This document shows positions 8,166-15,634 of a stretch of 64,000 nt of DNA, one piece after another (position 1 is the stretch's first letter; every line of letters starts with the position of its first letter). The notes beneath the pieces were generated by a model. It ran no database searches, was not told the DNA's origin, and saw only the letters and a program-made list of their open reading frames with translations. The position numbers and the translations under genes were made by a program. Source of the stretch: Streptomyces carminius (lineage in GTDB: Bacteria; Actinomycetota; Actinomycetes; Streptomycetales; Streptomycetaceae); assembly GCF_002794255.1 (NCBI RefSeq), contig NZ_PGGW01000052.1:25797-89796 (forward strand), written 5' to 3'.

Positions 8166-8185
8166 GCATCTAGTGTACAGATGCA
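8165..8185 (-). promoter_or_regulatory. Autoregulatory palindrome of the toxin-antitoxin operon
   Basis: TGCATCT and AGATGCA form a 7-bp inverted repeat around a 7-nt spacer. The palindrome ends at the antitoxin ATG and encloses a TACACT -10 box 6 nt before it, so a bound antitoxin dimer would block initiation of a leaderless mRNA. Confidence 0.7.
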
Positions 8186-8320
8186 CCACACTTCTGCGGT
8201 GCTCCCGGCGCCCCGTCGGCGGAGCGGAATCTGTCCAGGTCGCCGGGTGCGCGAAGCGCACCGGCCGCACCGACTGAGTCCGCCGCGTGGTGGCGGGTGG
8301 CCGGCCTCTGGTCCAATATC

Positions 8321-8346
8321 CATCCTCTGACTAGAGTCAGAGGATG
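8321..8346 (+). promoter_or_regulatory. 26-bp perfect palindrome covering the MarR start codon
   Basis: CATCCTCTGACT and AGTCAGAGGATG form a perfect 12-bp inverted repeat with a 2-nt centre. The right arm includes the ATG of the MarR-GNAT gene, and TAGAGT, a -10 box 6 nt before the ATG, lies across the centre. It is the expected autorepression site of a MarR dimer. Confidence 0.85.
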
Positions 8347-9261
8347 GACTCGGAGCAGATCGAGCAGGTGCGGCGCTTCAACCGCACCGTCACCGAACGC
8401 GTGGGCGTCCTCCACGACCGCTATCTCGGCCGCGACCGGCCCGTCGGCGAGGCCCGGCTGCTGTGGGAGATCGGCGAGCGCGGCGGCGCGCAGGACGTAC
8501 GGCGGCTGCGCGAGCGCCTCGGCCTGGACTCCGGCTACGTCAGCCGCCTGCTGCGCGCACTGCAGGCCGACGGCCTGGTGACGGTGGAGCCGCACCCCGG
8601 CGACCGGCGGGTGCGCACCATCCGCCTCACCGGCGCGGGCCGCGCCGAGCGCGCCGAACTCGACGCCCGCAGCGCCGAACTGGCCGGTTCCCTGCTGGCG
8701 CCGCTCAACGACGGCCAGCGCGCCCGGCTGACCGCCGCCATGGCCGAGGCCGAACGGCTGCTGACCGCCGCCACGGTCACCCTGGAGGTCACCGACCCGG
8801 ACCACCCCGACGCCCGGCACTGCCTGCGCTCCTTCTTCGCCGAACTCCAGGAGCGCCTGGACACCGGCTTCGACCCCGCCCGGAGCCTGCTGCCCGACGC
8901 GGGCGAACTCCGCCCGCCGCGCGGGGTGTTCCTCGTCGCCCGGCTGCACGGCGAGCCCGTCGGCTGCGCCGGCCTGAAGCTGCCGTCCGGCGCCCCGGCC
9001 GAGGTCAAGCGCATGTGGGTGGCCCCTCGTGCCCGGGGCCTGGGCCTGGCCCGCCGCTTCCTGTCCGAACTGGAGGCGCGGGCCGCGCACCACGGCCACG
9101 AGGTACTGCGGCTGGACACCAACAAGGTGCTCACCGCCGCGATCGGCCTGTACCGCTCCCACGGCTTCGAGGAGGTCCCCGCCTTCAACGACGAGCCGTA
9201 CGCCCACCACTGGTTCGAGAAGCGGATCGCCGCGGGACCGTCGTCCGGTCCGCGGGAGTGA
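8344..9261 (+). CDS. MarR transcriptional regulator fused to GNAT acetyltransferase
   Basis: 305 residues with two domains. Residues 1-140 form a MarR-type winged helix (recognition region RLGLDSGYVSRLLRALQADGLVTVEPHPGDRRVRTIRLT). Residues 150-295 form a GNAT domain with the acetyl-CoA-binding loop VAPRARGLGLARRFL and the C-terminal LYRSHGFEEVPAF strand. Such fusions couple sensing or DNA binding to N-acetylation; the substrate is unknown. Expression is probably leaderless and autorepressed through the palindrome over the start codon. It is monocistronic. Confidence 0.9.
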   Translation: MDSEQIEQVRRFNRTVTERVGVLHDRYLGRDRPVGEARLLWEIGERGGAQDVRRLRERLGLDSGYVSRLLRALQADGLVTVEPHPGDRRVRTIRLTGAGRAERAELDARSAELAGSLLAPLNDGQRARLTAAMAEAERLLTAATVTLEVTDPDHPDARHCLRSFFAELQERLDTGFDPARSLLPDAGELRPPRGVFLVARLHGEPVGCAGLKLPSGAPAEVKRMWVAPRARGLGLARRFLSELEARAAHHGHEVLRLDTNKVLTAAIGLYRSHGFEEVPAFNDEPYAHHWFEKRIAAGPSSGPRE

Positions 9262-9365
9262 ACGGGCGCGGTGTCACGGGGCGCTGGTAGGTTCACCGCC
9301 GGACGGGTGCCGAGGCCGTACGGCACAGCAGCACAGCAGTACAACGGGACGGGGGAGACGGGGAG

Positions 9366-10616
9366 ATGGACCGCGGGCGGTGGCGGACGGCGTACGTCCG
9401 GCTGATGTGCGGCACGGCCGTTCTCGCGATCGGGCTGAGCGGCTGGACGCTGTGGGAGGTGTGGGACCGCCGGCACACCGTGGACGAGGCGTGCGCGGGA
9501 CTGGTCCCGGCGGGCGAGGTGCTGGCCCTGTCCGGGAGCGGCGGCGAGATCACCGCCGCCGAGGAGATCGAGCCGGACAAGCCCTTCGCCCAGGCCTGCG
9601 TGCTGCGCAGTGCGGAGGCCGCCGAGGCGCTGGGTGGTTCGGGCACCCGGCAGTTCTTCATCGCGCGGCTCGCCACCGAGCCCACCGGGTGGACCTCCGA
9701 ACCGGTGGACGACAGCTTCCAGGACCCGCTCGACCCCTCCAACCCGTGGATCCGCGTCCCGCTCGTGCACCAGCCGGTCGGTGGCGGCATCACGGGCGAG
9801 GTCACCGAGAACGGGGTCGCCGTCCGGCTGCCCTGCCCCGGGGTCGAGCACCAAGGCGAGGAGATCACCGCGATACGGGCCGCCGCCACCCTGGACCTGG
9901 TGGCGTACCGGGAGTTCGGGCAGGACGGCCAGCTCCGTCAGGCCGACCGCGACCGGCTGGCGGACATCGCGGTCGCCGCCGCCGACAACCTCGCCGCCGA
10001 GCTCGGCTGCCCCGACCGCCTCCCCGAGCCGCCGGACGGCATACCGGCGCTGAACACCGAACCGGTCGACCCGGACGAGGCGGCGGGCACCTGCGCCTGG
10101 TACGGCGCGGCAGGCCTGCACACCGGTCCGGCCAACTCCTCGGGCTGGCTGCCGGACCAGGTGCTGGAGAGCCGCGCCGGCGAGCTGGTGTGGCAGGAGC
10201 GCTGCCTGCTGACCGTCAGCGGCGAGGCCCGGGGCGCGACGCACCTGCGGCACCGGGACGACCCCGCCTACCGGCGGTACCGCGAGGCCGACGAGGGGCG
10301 AGGGCTCTGGTGGCTCAGCGCCGAGAGCTTCTTCGGTGACGCCGCCGAGCAGGTCGCCACCGACCCCGTCCACGAGGAGCGGACGGTCGAGCACGGCACG
10401 GGCGGCTACGACAGGCAGGGGAACGCCTGGTGGGCCACCTCCGTCTGCGACGGGGAGCCCGCCGTCCACGTCCTCACCGCCGGTTACCCGTACGTCCACG
10501 GCGCGGGCCGCCATCTGGAACCGGTCCTCCGCGCCTACGTCGAGGACGTCGCGGAGCGGCGCGGCTGCACGGACGCCGTCCTGCCCACGGCGGACGACTT
10601 CGCGCGGGCGGACTGA
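9366..10616 (+). CDS. Membrane-anchored hypothetical protein
   Basis: 416 residues. A short cytoplasmic start (MDRGRWRTAYVRLM) is followed by one transmembrane or signal-anchor segment (CGTAVLAIGLSGWTLWEVW, residues 15-33), so the remaining acidic, Cys-containing part should be outside the cell. Pairs of Cys and repeated short motifs (LVPAGEVLALSGSGG; CPDRLPEPPDG) suggest two similar extracytoplasmic subdomains stabilised by disulfides. No family recognised beyond Streptomyces-type secreted hypothetical proteins. RBS GGGGGAG precedes the ATG. Confidence 0.75.
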   Translation: MDRGRWRTAYVRLMCGTAVLAIGLSGWTLWEVWDRRHTVDEACAGLVPAGEVLALSGSGGEITAAEEIEPDKPFAQACVLRSAEAAEALGGSGTRQFFIARLATEPTGWTSEPVDDSFQDPLDPSNPWIRVPLVHQPVGGGITGEVTENGVAVRLPCPGVEHQGEEITAIRAAATLDLVAYREFGQDGQLRQADRDRLADIAVAAADNLAAELGCPDRLPEPPDGIPALNTEPVDPDEAAGTCAWYGAAGLHTGPANSSGWLPDQVLESRAGELVWQERCLLTVSGEARGATHLRHRDDPAYRRYREADEGRGLWWLSAESFFGDAAEQVATDPVHEERTVEHGTGGYDRQGNAWWATSVCDGEPAVHVLTAGYPYVHGAGRHLEPVLRAYVEDVAERRGCTDAVLPTADDFARAD

Positions 10617-10689
10617 CCCGGGCGGCCGGGCCGGTCCGGACGCCCGCCGGGGCCGGGGTGCGGGGACGGCCGCGACCGGCGGGCCCCGC

Positions 10690-11166
10690 TCAGCGCAGTT
10701 GGTCCGCCACCGCGTTCCAGACCTCCCCGGCGCCGCCGATGAACCCTCCCCAGTAGGGGTCCTCCGCCTTGATGGGCGGAATGTGGGTGACCTTCTCGTT
10801 CCTCTTGTCGGACAGGAAGGGGAACAGGCTGCGCAGCGGGTTGCTCCCTCTCCGTTCTTTCCCGGAACCGTAGGAGACCAGGTACTTCAGCTCGGCCGCC
10901 GTGGCGTAGTCCCTCGCCCAGGCGATGCCGTCGTCGCGGCCCTCCTCGCGCAGCTCACGGTCGCTCCTGAGCCGCTCGCGGTCCCTGTCGCCGATCGTGC
11001 CGCGCAGGCGTTCGACCACGGCGGTGAGGTCGCTCATGACGTTCTGCCTCGCCCGGTCCCGCTCCACCGCGTTGCGCAGCGCCTCCTGGCAGATCGCCGA
11101 GATGGGCAGCTCGCGGGCGCGGACCTGTTCGGCGAGGGCGTCGGGAACGGAGATGTTCATACGCAT
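10690..11166 (-). CDS. Hypothetical protein with ribbon-helix-helix-like N-terminus
   Basis: 158 residues. The first 40 (MRMNISVPDALAEQVRARELPISAICQEALRNAVER) resemble a CopG/MetJ-type ribbon-helix-helix DNA-binding domain. A charged helical middle (residues 40-85) and a unique C-terminal part ending EDPYWGGFIGGAGEVWNAVADQLR follow. ATG 11166 chosen from the GGAGGAG ribosome site 6 nt upstream. A palindrome 43 nt upstream of the start fits autoregulation. No toxin gene is adjacent, so the C-terminal part may carry an effector function. Function otherwise unknown. Confidence 0.7.
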   Translation of the reverse strand: MRMNISVPDALAEQVRARELPISAICQEALRNAVERDRARQNVMSDLTAVVERLRGTIGDRDRERLRSDRELREEGRDDGIAWARDYATAAELKYLVSYGSGKERRGSNPLRSLFPFLSDKRNEKVTHIPPIKAEDPYWGGFIGGAGEVWNAVADQLR

Positions 11167-11208
11167 GCCGTACTCCTCCGGTGTCGGGCCACGCTCACAC
11201 ACGCCACA

Positions 11209-11227
11209 TTACACACCCGTTGTGTAA
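11209..11227 (-). promoter_or_regulatory. Palindrome TTACACA-N5-TGTGTAA
   Basis: A perfect 7-bp inverted repeat with a 5-nt spacer in the promoter of the ribbon-helix-helix-like gene. It is the best candidate operator for that protein. Confidence 0.6.
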
Positions 11228-11321
11228 GCGAGCAACGGGCCCGGCCGCGAAGGCACTTGCCGGCCCCGGTCGGAAGCCGCCTCTCCGGCTCGCGGCGCCC
11301 GCCCTCCCCCTCCGTGTGCCC

Positions 11322-11882
11322 TCACCGTTCCGCGTCCCGCCGGCGAAGGCCGTCGAGGACGACGCTCATCAGCGGCCGTGCCGTCGACTTCCATTCGTCC
11401 CGGTCCAGTCGGCCGAGGTAGGCGACGAGCTGGAGGACCCCGCGGGCGTCCACGTCCGTGCGGAGGGCGCCGGCCGCCTTCCCGGCGTCCAGCAGGCGGC
11501 CGAGGGCGTCCTCGACGGGGTTGCGGCTGTGGGCGACGAGGTCCTGCCATGCCGCCGGCTCGAGTGCCGCCAGGACGCCGTGCTTGATCTCGGCGTAGTC
11601 GACCAGCCGGTCGAGCCAGCGGCGCAGGGCCTCCACCGGCTCGTGTGCCGTCAGCAGGGCGGGGGCGGCGGTCACGAGTTCCTCGACGTCGCGCCGGTAG
11701 ACCTCGGCGAGGAGCGCCTCGCGGCTGGGGAAGTGCCGGTAGAGCGTTCCCTGGCCCACGCCGGCGCGCCTGGCGATCTCGTTGAGGTGGACGTGGTCGG
11801 ACTCGGCGAGGGCCGCGCGGGCGGCCTCCACGATGCGGGTCCGGTTCCGTGCCGCGTCCGGGCGGCGTGGCGGCGTGCTCAT
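11322..11882 (-). CDS. TetR/AcrR family transcriptional regulator
   Basis: 186 residues with an N-terminal HTH (RTRIVEAARAALAESDHVHLNEIARRAGVGQGTLYRHFPSREALL) and an all-helical ligand domain. It is divergent from a short-chain dehydrogenase gene; two identical 12-bp palindromes lie between them, so it most likely represses the dehydrogenase and itself. The ATG at 11882 has GGGAG about 6 nt upstream, better than an ATG two codons earlier. Confidence 0.93.
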   Translation of the reverse strand: MSTPPRRPDAARNRTRIVEAARAALAESDHVHLNEIARRAGVGQGTLYRHFPSREALLAEVYRRDVEELVTAAPALLTAHEPVEALRRWLDRLVDYAEIKHGVLAALEPAAWQDLVAHSRNPVEDALGRLLDAGKAAGALRTDVDARGVLQLVAYLGRLDRDEWKSTARPLMSVVLDGLRRRDAER

Positions 11883-11914
11883 GGACATCTCCCGGTGTTC
11901 CGCCTCTGACAAGT

Positions 11915-11958
11915 GGACACGTGTCCGGTAGGGTGGGTCAGGCACCGGACACGTGTCC
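11915..11958. promoter_or_regulatory. Twin TetR operators in the TetR/SDR divergent promoter
   Basis: GGACACGTGTCC occurs twice, at 11915-11926 and 11947-11958, centres 32 bp apart (about three helical turns). The flanks are mirror images: the extended site on one side is the reverse complement of the other over about 19 nt. Confidence 0.85.
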
Positions 11959-11977
11959 ACTTTACTTGGAGGCAGCA

Positions 11978-12721
11978 GTGCTCTCTCTTCAGGGCAAGGT
12001 CGTCGCCGTCACCGGGGCGAGCGGCGGCATCGGCGAGGCCACGGCCCGGCTGCTCGCCCGGCGCGGCGCCGCGGTCGTCCTCGCGGCCCGCCGCGGCGCG
12101 CGTGTCGAGGCCATAGCGCGGGACATCCGGGCGGAGGGCGGCCGGGCCGCCGCCCGCGTCACCGACGTCACCAGGGCCGAGGACCTCGAGCGCCTGGTCG
12201 CCACCGCCACCGACCGGTACGGCCGTATCGACGTGCTGGTGAACAACGCCGGCATCGCCCCGATCAGCCCGCTGGCCGACCTCGACACCGAAGGGTGGTC
12301 GGCCATGATCGACGTCAACCTCCGCGGCATGCTCAACGGCGTCGCCGCCGTGCTGCCCGTCTTCCGCGAGCAGGGCTCGGGCCACCTGGTCAGCATCGTC
12401 TCCGTGGCCGGCCTGTCCGCGGTGTCCCCCACCATGGCCGTCTACGCCGCGACCAAGAACGCGGTGCGCACCGTCCACGAGGGACTGCGCGCGGAGTCCA
12501 CCGACGGGGTGGTGCGCACGACGGCCGTCTCACCGGGATACATCCGCACCGACCTCGCGGACTCCATGGCGGACCCGCACCTCCGCGAGCGGACGCGCGG
12601 GTTCATGGACGCGGTGGGCATCCCCCCGGCGGCGGTCGCCCGAGCGGTGGCCTTCGCCGTCGAGCAGCCCGGCGACGTCGAGATCGGCGAGATCAACGTC
12701 CGCCCCACCGCCCAGGCGTGA
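11978..12721 (+). CDS. Short-chain dehydrogenase/reductase (SDR)
   Basis: 247 residues, classical SDR size. The cofactor loop is TGASGGIG near residues 13-20, the NNAG motif is near 87, and the catalytic Ser and Tyr-x3-Lys lie in SVAGLSA...YAATK near 137-155. Arg residues after the second strand (AARRGAR) favour NADP(H). GTG start at 11978 has GGAGG 5 nt upstream. Probably induced when the divergent TetR protein binds its ligand; substrate unknown. Confidence 0.93.
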   Translation: MLSLQGKVVAVTGASGGIGEATARLLARRGAAVVLAARRGARVEAIARDIRAEGGRAAARVTDVTRAEDLERLVATATDRYGRIDVLVNNAGIAPISPLADLDTEGWSAMIDVNLRGMLNGVAAVLPVFREQGSGHLVSIVSVAGLSAVSPTMAVYAATKNAVRTVHEGLRAESTDGVVRTTAVSPGYIRTDLADSMADPHLRERTRGFMDAVGIPPAAVARAVAFAVEQPGDVEIGEINVRPTAQA

Positions 12722-12743
12722 CGCCCGCCGGCCGGGCACCCCC

Positions 12744-13388
12744 TCACCGCCGCCAGAACAGGTGGTGCGTCACACCGCTCGGGCTGGGCACGGCCTCGTG
12801 GTGGAACCGGTCGAGCAGTTGGTCGGGAGACTCCCAGAGCCGCACCCCGGACCCGAGCCGCACCGGCGAGACCACCACGTGCAGGGTGTCGACGAGGCCG
12901 GCGTCCAGGAACTGCCGGATGGTGGTGACCCCGCCGCCGAGCCGGACGTCCCTGCCCCGCGCCGCCTCCCGCGCCTGCTCCAGGACCGCGGCCGGATCGC
13001 CGCCGGTGAAGTGGAACGTGGTGTCGGAGAGCGTGAACGAGGGGCGCTCGTGGTGGGTCATGACGAACACCGGGGTGTGGAACGGGGGCTCCTCCCCCCA
13101 CCAGCCGCGCCAGTCGTGGTCCTGCCAGGGCCCGCGCTGGGGCCCGAACTTGTTGCGGCCCATGATCTCGGCGCCGATGTTGTGGGCGAAGTCCCGCGTG
13201 AAGTAGTCGTCGAGACCGCGGCTGCCCCCGGGATCGGTGCGGTTGGGCCAGCTCGCCGTGGCACCGGCCCAGGCGAACATCTCCCCGGGGTCGGCGTGGC
13301 CGAACGGCCGCTCAAGGCTCTGGCCCTCACCGGCACCGAAACCGTCCTGCGAGACGACGAAGTTCTGCACTCGCAGCAGCTGACTCAT
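12744..13388 (-). CDS. Dihydrofolate reductase-like (RibD C-terminal domain) protein
   Basis: 214 residues. Features of the DHFR/RibD-C fold: LLRVQNFVVSQDGFGAG near the start, IMGRNKFGPQRGPW in the middle, and the NADPH-contact stretch DVRLGGGVTTIRQFLDAGLVDTLHVVVSPV. Family members are NADPH-dependent reductases of mostly unknown substrate. AGGAGG lies 6 nt before ATG 13388. Convergent with the SDR gene. Confidence 0.88.
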   Translation of the reverse strand: MSQLLRVQNFVVSQDGFGAGEGQSLERPFGHADPGEMFAWAGATASWPNRTDPGGSRGLDDYFTRDFAHNIGAEIMGRNKFGPQRGPWQDHDWRGWWGEEPPFHTPVFVMTHHERPSFTLSDTTFHFTGGDPAAVLEQAREAARGRDVRLGGGVTTIRQFLDAGLVDTLHVVVSPVRLGSGVRLWESPDQLLDRFHHEAVPSPSGVTHHLFWRR

Positions 13389-13553
13389 GGATTCCCTCCT
13401 GGTGGTCGACAACAGTGGGACCGCCCGGGGCGGAAGAACTCATCGCCGCGGCCGTGACCGGCCCGTCCCGCCCGGCCGCGGGGCATCGCGTACTTCTTCC
13501 GCGCGGTCGCGGGCTGCGAGGATGGGGAACCCGCGTATGGGACGGAGGCGCGG

Positions 13554-14015
13554 ATGAGCGTGCGGATCAGGCCCGCGCGGGCAGCGGAGGCGGCGGCCCT
13601 CACCGGCCTGGCGCTGCGGTCCAAGGCGCACTGGGGCTATGACGCGGACTTCCTGGCGGCGTGCCGGGACGAGCTCACCGTCGCCGCGGACGAGGTCGTA
13701 CGACGGCGGGCCACGGTGGCCGACCGGGACGGCCGAGTCCTGGGCTTCACCACCCTCGAGGGCGAACCGCCGGTCGGCGTGCTGGGCATGATGTTCGTCG
13801 AGCCCCAGGTCATCGGTCAGGGGATCGGCCGCCTGCTGTTCCGGCACACCGTCACCGCCGCACGGGAACTGGGTTTCGCCCGGCTCACGATCGACGCGGA
13901 CCCGCACGCCGAGCCCTTCTACCGCGCGATGGGCGCGGTGCGCGCGGGAGACGTCCCCTCGGGCTCCGTCGCCGGCCGGCTGCTGCCGCGACTGGTCCTC
14001 ACCGTCCGGCGCTGA
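13554..14015 (+). CDS. GNAT family N-acetyltransferase
   Basis: 153 residues: IRPARAAEAAALTGLALRSK at the start, LGMMFVEPQVIGQGIGRLLF as strand 4 plus the pyrophosphate loop, and a PFYRAMGAV C-terminal motif. A single-domain acetyl-CoA-dependent acyltransferase; the substrate cannot be inferred. GGAGG-type RBS before the ATG. Confidence 0.88.
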   Translation: MSVRIRPARAAEAAALTGLALRSKAHWGYDADFLAACRDELTVAADEVVRRRATVADRDGRVLGFTTLEGEPPVGVLGMMFVEPQVIGQGIGRLLFRHTVTAARELGFARLTIDADPHAEPFYRAMGAVRAGDVPSGSVAGRLLPRLVLTVRR

Positions 14016-14049
14016 CCCCGGCGCGGCCCGACGGCGTCATCGCCGGGAA

Positions 14050-14129
14050 GCCCCGGCGCGGCGGGCGACGGCACCGCGTGGCTGCACGACGGCGCCTCCT
14101 CCCGGGCCGTCCTCGCCACCGGCGACGAC
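14050..14129 (+). pseudogene. Fragment duplicated from the isoaspartyl-type methyltransferase gene
   Basis: These 80 nt are nearly identical to 15325-15404 inside the intact methyltransferase gene about 1.3 kb downstream; the first base changes appear at TCCCGGGCC versus TCCTGGGCC. They encode AGDGTAWLHDGASSRAVLATGDD but have no start or further gene. This is a remnant of a partial duplication. A possible hairpin (CTCGGGGC / GCCCCGAG, 14132-14163) follows it. Confidence 0.85.
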
Positions 14130-14309
14130 CTCTCGGGGCCCGAACGCCCGTCCGCGCCCCGAGGTCATGGCGGAACAGACGTGTGCCGGTAGCGGCCCGT
14201 ATCGCGCCACGGCGGGCCGCTTTCCGGTCACCGCACAGGGTTCTCGCACCGGACGGGAGGCGGGACAGCACGATGGCACCGTCGGTCCGTCGACAGTGAG
14301 GAGACGCTC

Positions 14310-14426
14310 ATGGGGGAGCACCGCAAGCCGGAACCGGACCCCGGCGAGGGCACACCGCCGCCCGGGAACGCCGACGGGCAGGTGCCCGTGCCGCCGCCGG
14401 GCGACGGCAAGCACAAGAAGGACTGA
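14310..14426 (+). CDS. Putative RiPP (imiditide-like) precursor peptide
   Basis: A 38-residue ORF too short for most gene callers. A GAGGAG ribosome site lies 6 nt before its ATG, and its stop is 5 nt before the methyltransferase start. The peptide begins MGEHRKPEPDPGEGTPPPG, has two Asp-Gly sites (D22-G23 in NADGQ and D32-G33 in PGDGK), and ends with a basic tail HKK then D. Asp-Gly is the best context for succinimide formation. Known imiditides are two-gene RiPP clusters, precursor plus isoaspartyl-methyltransferase homologue, in which one Asp of a linear peptide becomes an aspartimide. The pairing here is inferred from context and composition. Confidence 0.65.
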   Translation: MGEHRKPEPDPGEGTPPPGNADGQVPVPPPGDGKHKKD

Positions 14427-14431
14427 GCCCG

Positions 14432-15634
14432 GTGAGCGAGCCGGACGGGCCGGACGAGCCGGACGGACTCGACCGGCTGCGGGAGCGGTTGGCCGCCGAG
14501 CTGGCGGCGCGCGGGGAGTGGCCGGAGCGCTCGCCGTGGATCCGCCGGGCGGTGGAGGCCCTGCCCCGGCACCTGTTCGCCCCGGACCGGTTGTGGCGCT
14601 GGGACGGTTCCGCCTACGTACCGCTGGACCGCTCCGCCGACCCCGGCGGGTGGGCGGCCGAGGTGTACGCCGGGCCGTACGACCCGGCCGTCACCCAGGT
14701 CACCGGCGGCCGGGCGACTTCCAGCCTGTCCTGCCAGGCCGTGGTGGTGGACATGCTCGACTCGCTGAAGGTGGAGCCGGGCCACCGGGTGCTGGAGCTG
14801 GGCACCGGCACCGGCTGGAACGCCGCGCTGCTGGCCCACCGCACCGGACCGGGCGGCCGGGTGACGAGCGTCGAGGTGGACGCGGAGCCGGCCGCGCAGG
14901 CGTGTGCCCGGTTGAAGGAGACCGGCACGACCGGCGCCGAGGTGGCGGTGCACGTCGGCGACGGCGCGGCGGGATGGCCCGGGGGAGCGCCGTGGGACCG
15001 GGTGATCGCCACCTACGCCGTGGACGAGATCCCCTGGACGTGGGTCGCCCAGACCCGCCCGGGCGGCCGGATCGTCGCGCCTTGGGGACGGCTCGGGCAC
15101 GTGGCCCTCACCGTGGCGGCCGACGGGCGCTCGGCGTCCGGTTGGCTGCAGGGCCTGGCGGCGTTCATGCCCGCCCGCGGCACCGACGACGGCCGCACCT
15201 GGCGGCAGATCCGCGCCGACGGCGCCCCCGGGCGGACCGGCCCGTTCCCCCGCGACGTGCGCGAACTGCGCAACGGCCATCTGCTGTTCGCGGCCCGGGT
15301 GCTCCTGCCGGACGTACGGGTCCTCCCCGGCGCGGCGGGCGACGGCACCGCGTGGCTGCACGACGGCGCCTCCTCCTGGGCCGTCCTCGCCACCGGCGAC
15401 GACGGCACGGCGACCGCCCACCAGGGCGGCCCGCGCCGCCTGGCCGACGAGCTGGCGGGCGCCTGGCGGTGGTGGCTGGCCGCGGACCGCCCCGAGGTCT
15501 ACGACTTCGGCATGACCGTGGAGCCGCACCACCAGCACGTCTGGTGCCGGGACCCGCACACCGGCCGCGTCCCGGTGGAGGGAGGCCGACCCGGTTACGC
15601 GGTCAGGCGCGGTAGAAGTCGGCCAGTGCGGTGA
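14432..15634 (+). CDS. RiPP-associated protein isoaspartyl methyltransferase-like enzyme
   Basis: 400 residues: a PIMT-like Rossmann domain plus a long C-terminal extension. N-terminal AVEALPRHLFAPDRLWRW, motif I VLELGTGTGWNAALLA at residues 120-135, an acidic loop SVEVDAEP, and DRVIATYAVDEIPWTWVAQ are the PIMT hallmarks; ordinary PIMTs have about 210 residues. The extension with VWCRDPHTGRVP is like that of methyltransferases in lanthipeptide and graspetide clusters. GTG start directly follows the small peptide gene. Expected chemistry: SAM-dependent methylation of a peptide Asp, then aspartimide. The 3' end overlaps the convergent gene by 32 nt. Confidence 0.8.
   Translation: MSEPDGPDEPDGLDRLRERLAAELAARGEWPERSPWIRRAVEALPRHLFAPDRLWRWDGSAYVPLDRSADPGGWAAEVYAGPYDPAVTQVTGGRATSSLSCQAVVVDMLDSLKVEPGHRVLELGTGTGWNAALLAHRTGPGGRVTSVEVDAEPAAQACARLKETGTTGAEVAVHVGDGAAGWPGGAPWDRVIATYAVDEIPWTWVAQTRPGGRIVAPWGRLGHVALTVAADGRSASGWLQGLAAFMPARGTDDGRTWRQIRADGAPGRTGPFPRDVRELRNGHLLFAARVLLPDVRVLPGAAGDGTAWLHDGASSWAVLATGDDGTATAHQGGPRRLADELAGAWRWWLAADRPEVYDFGMTVEPHHQHVWCRDPHTGRVPVEGGRPGYAVRRGRSRPVR

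Noticed and set aside
14167..15615. 482-residue plus-strand ORF overlapping the methyltransferase
   Set aside because: Arg/Gly-rich out-of-frame translation; the methyltransferase frame carries all motifs.
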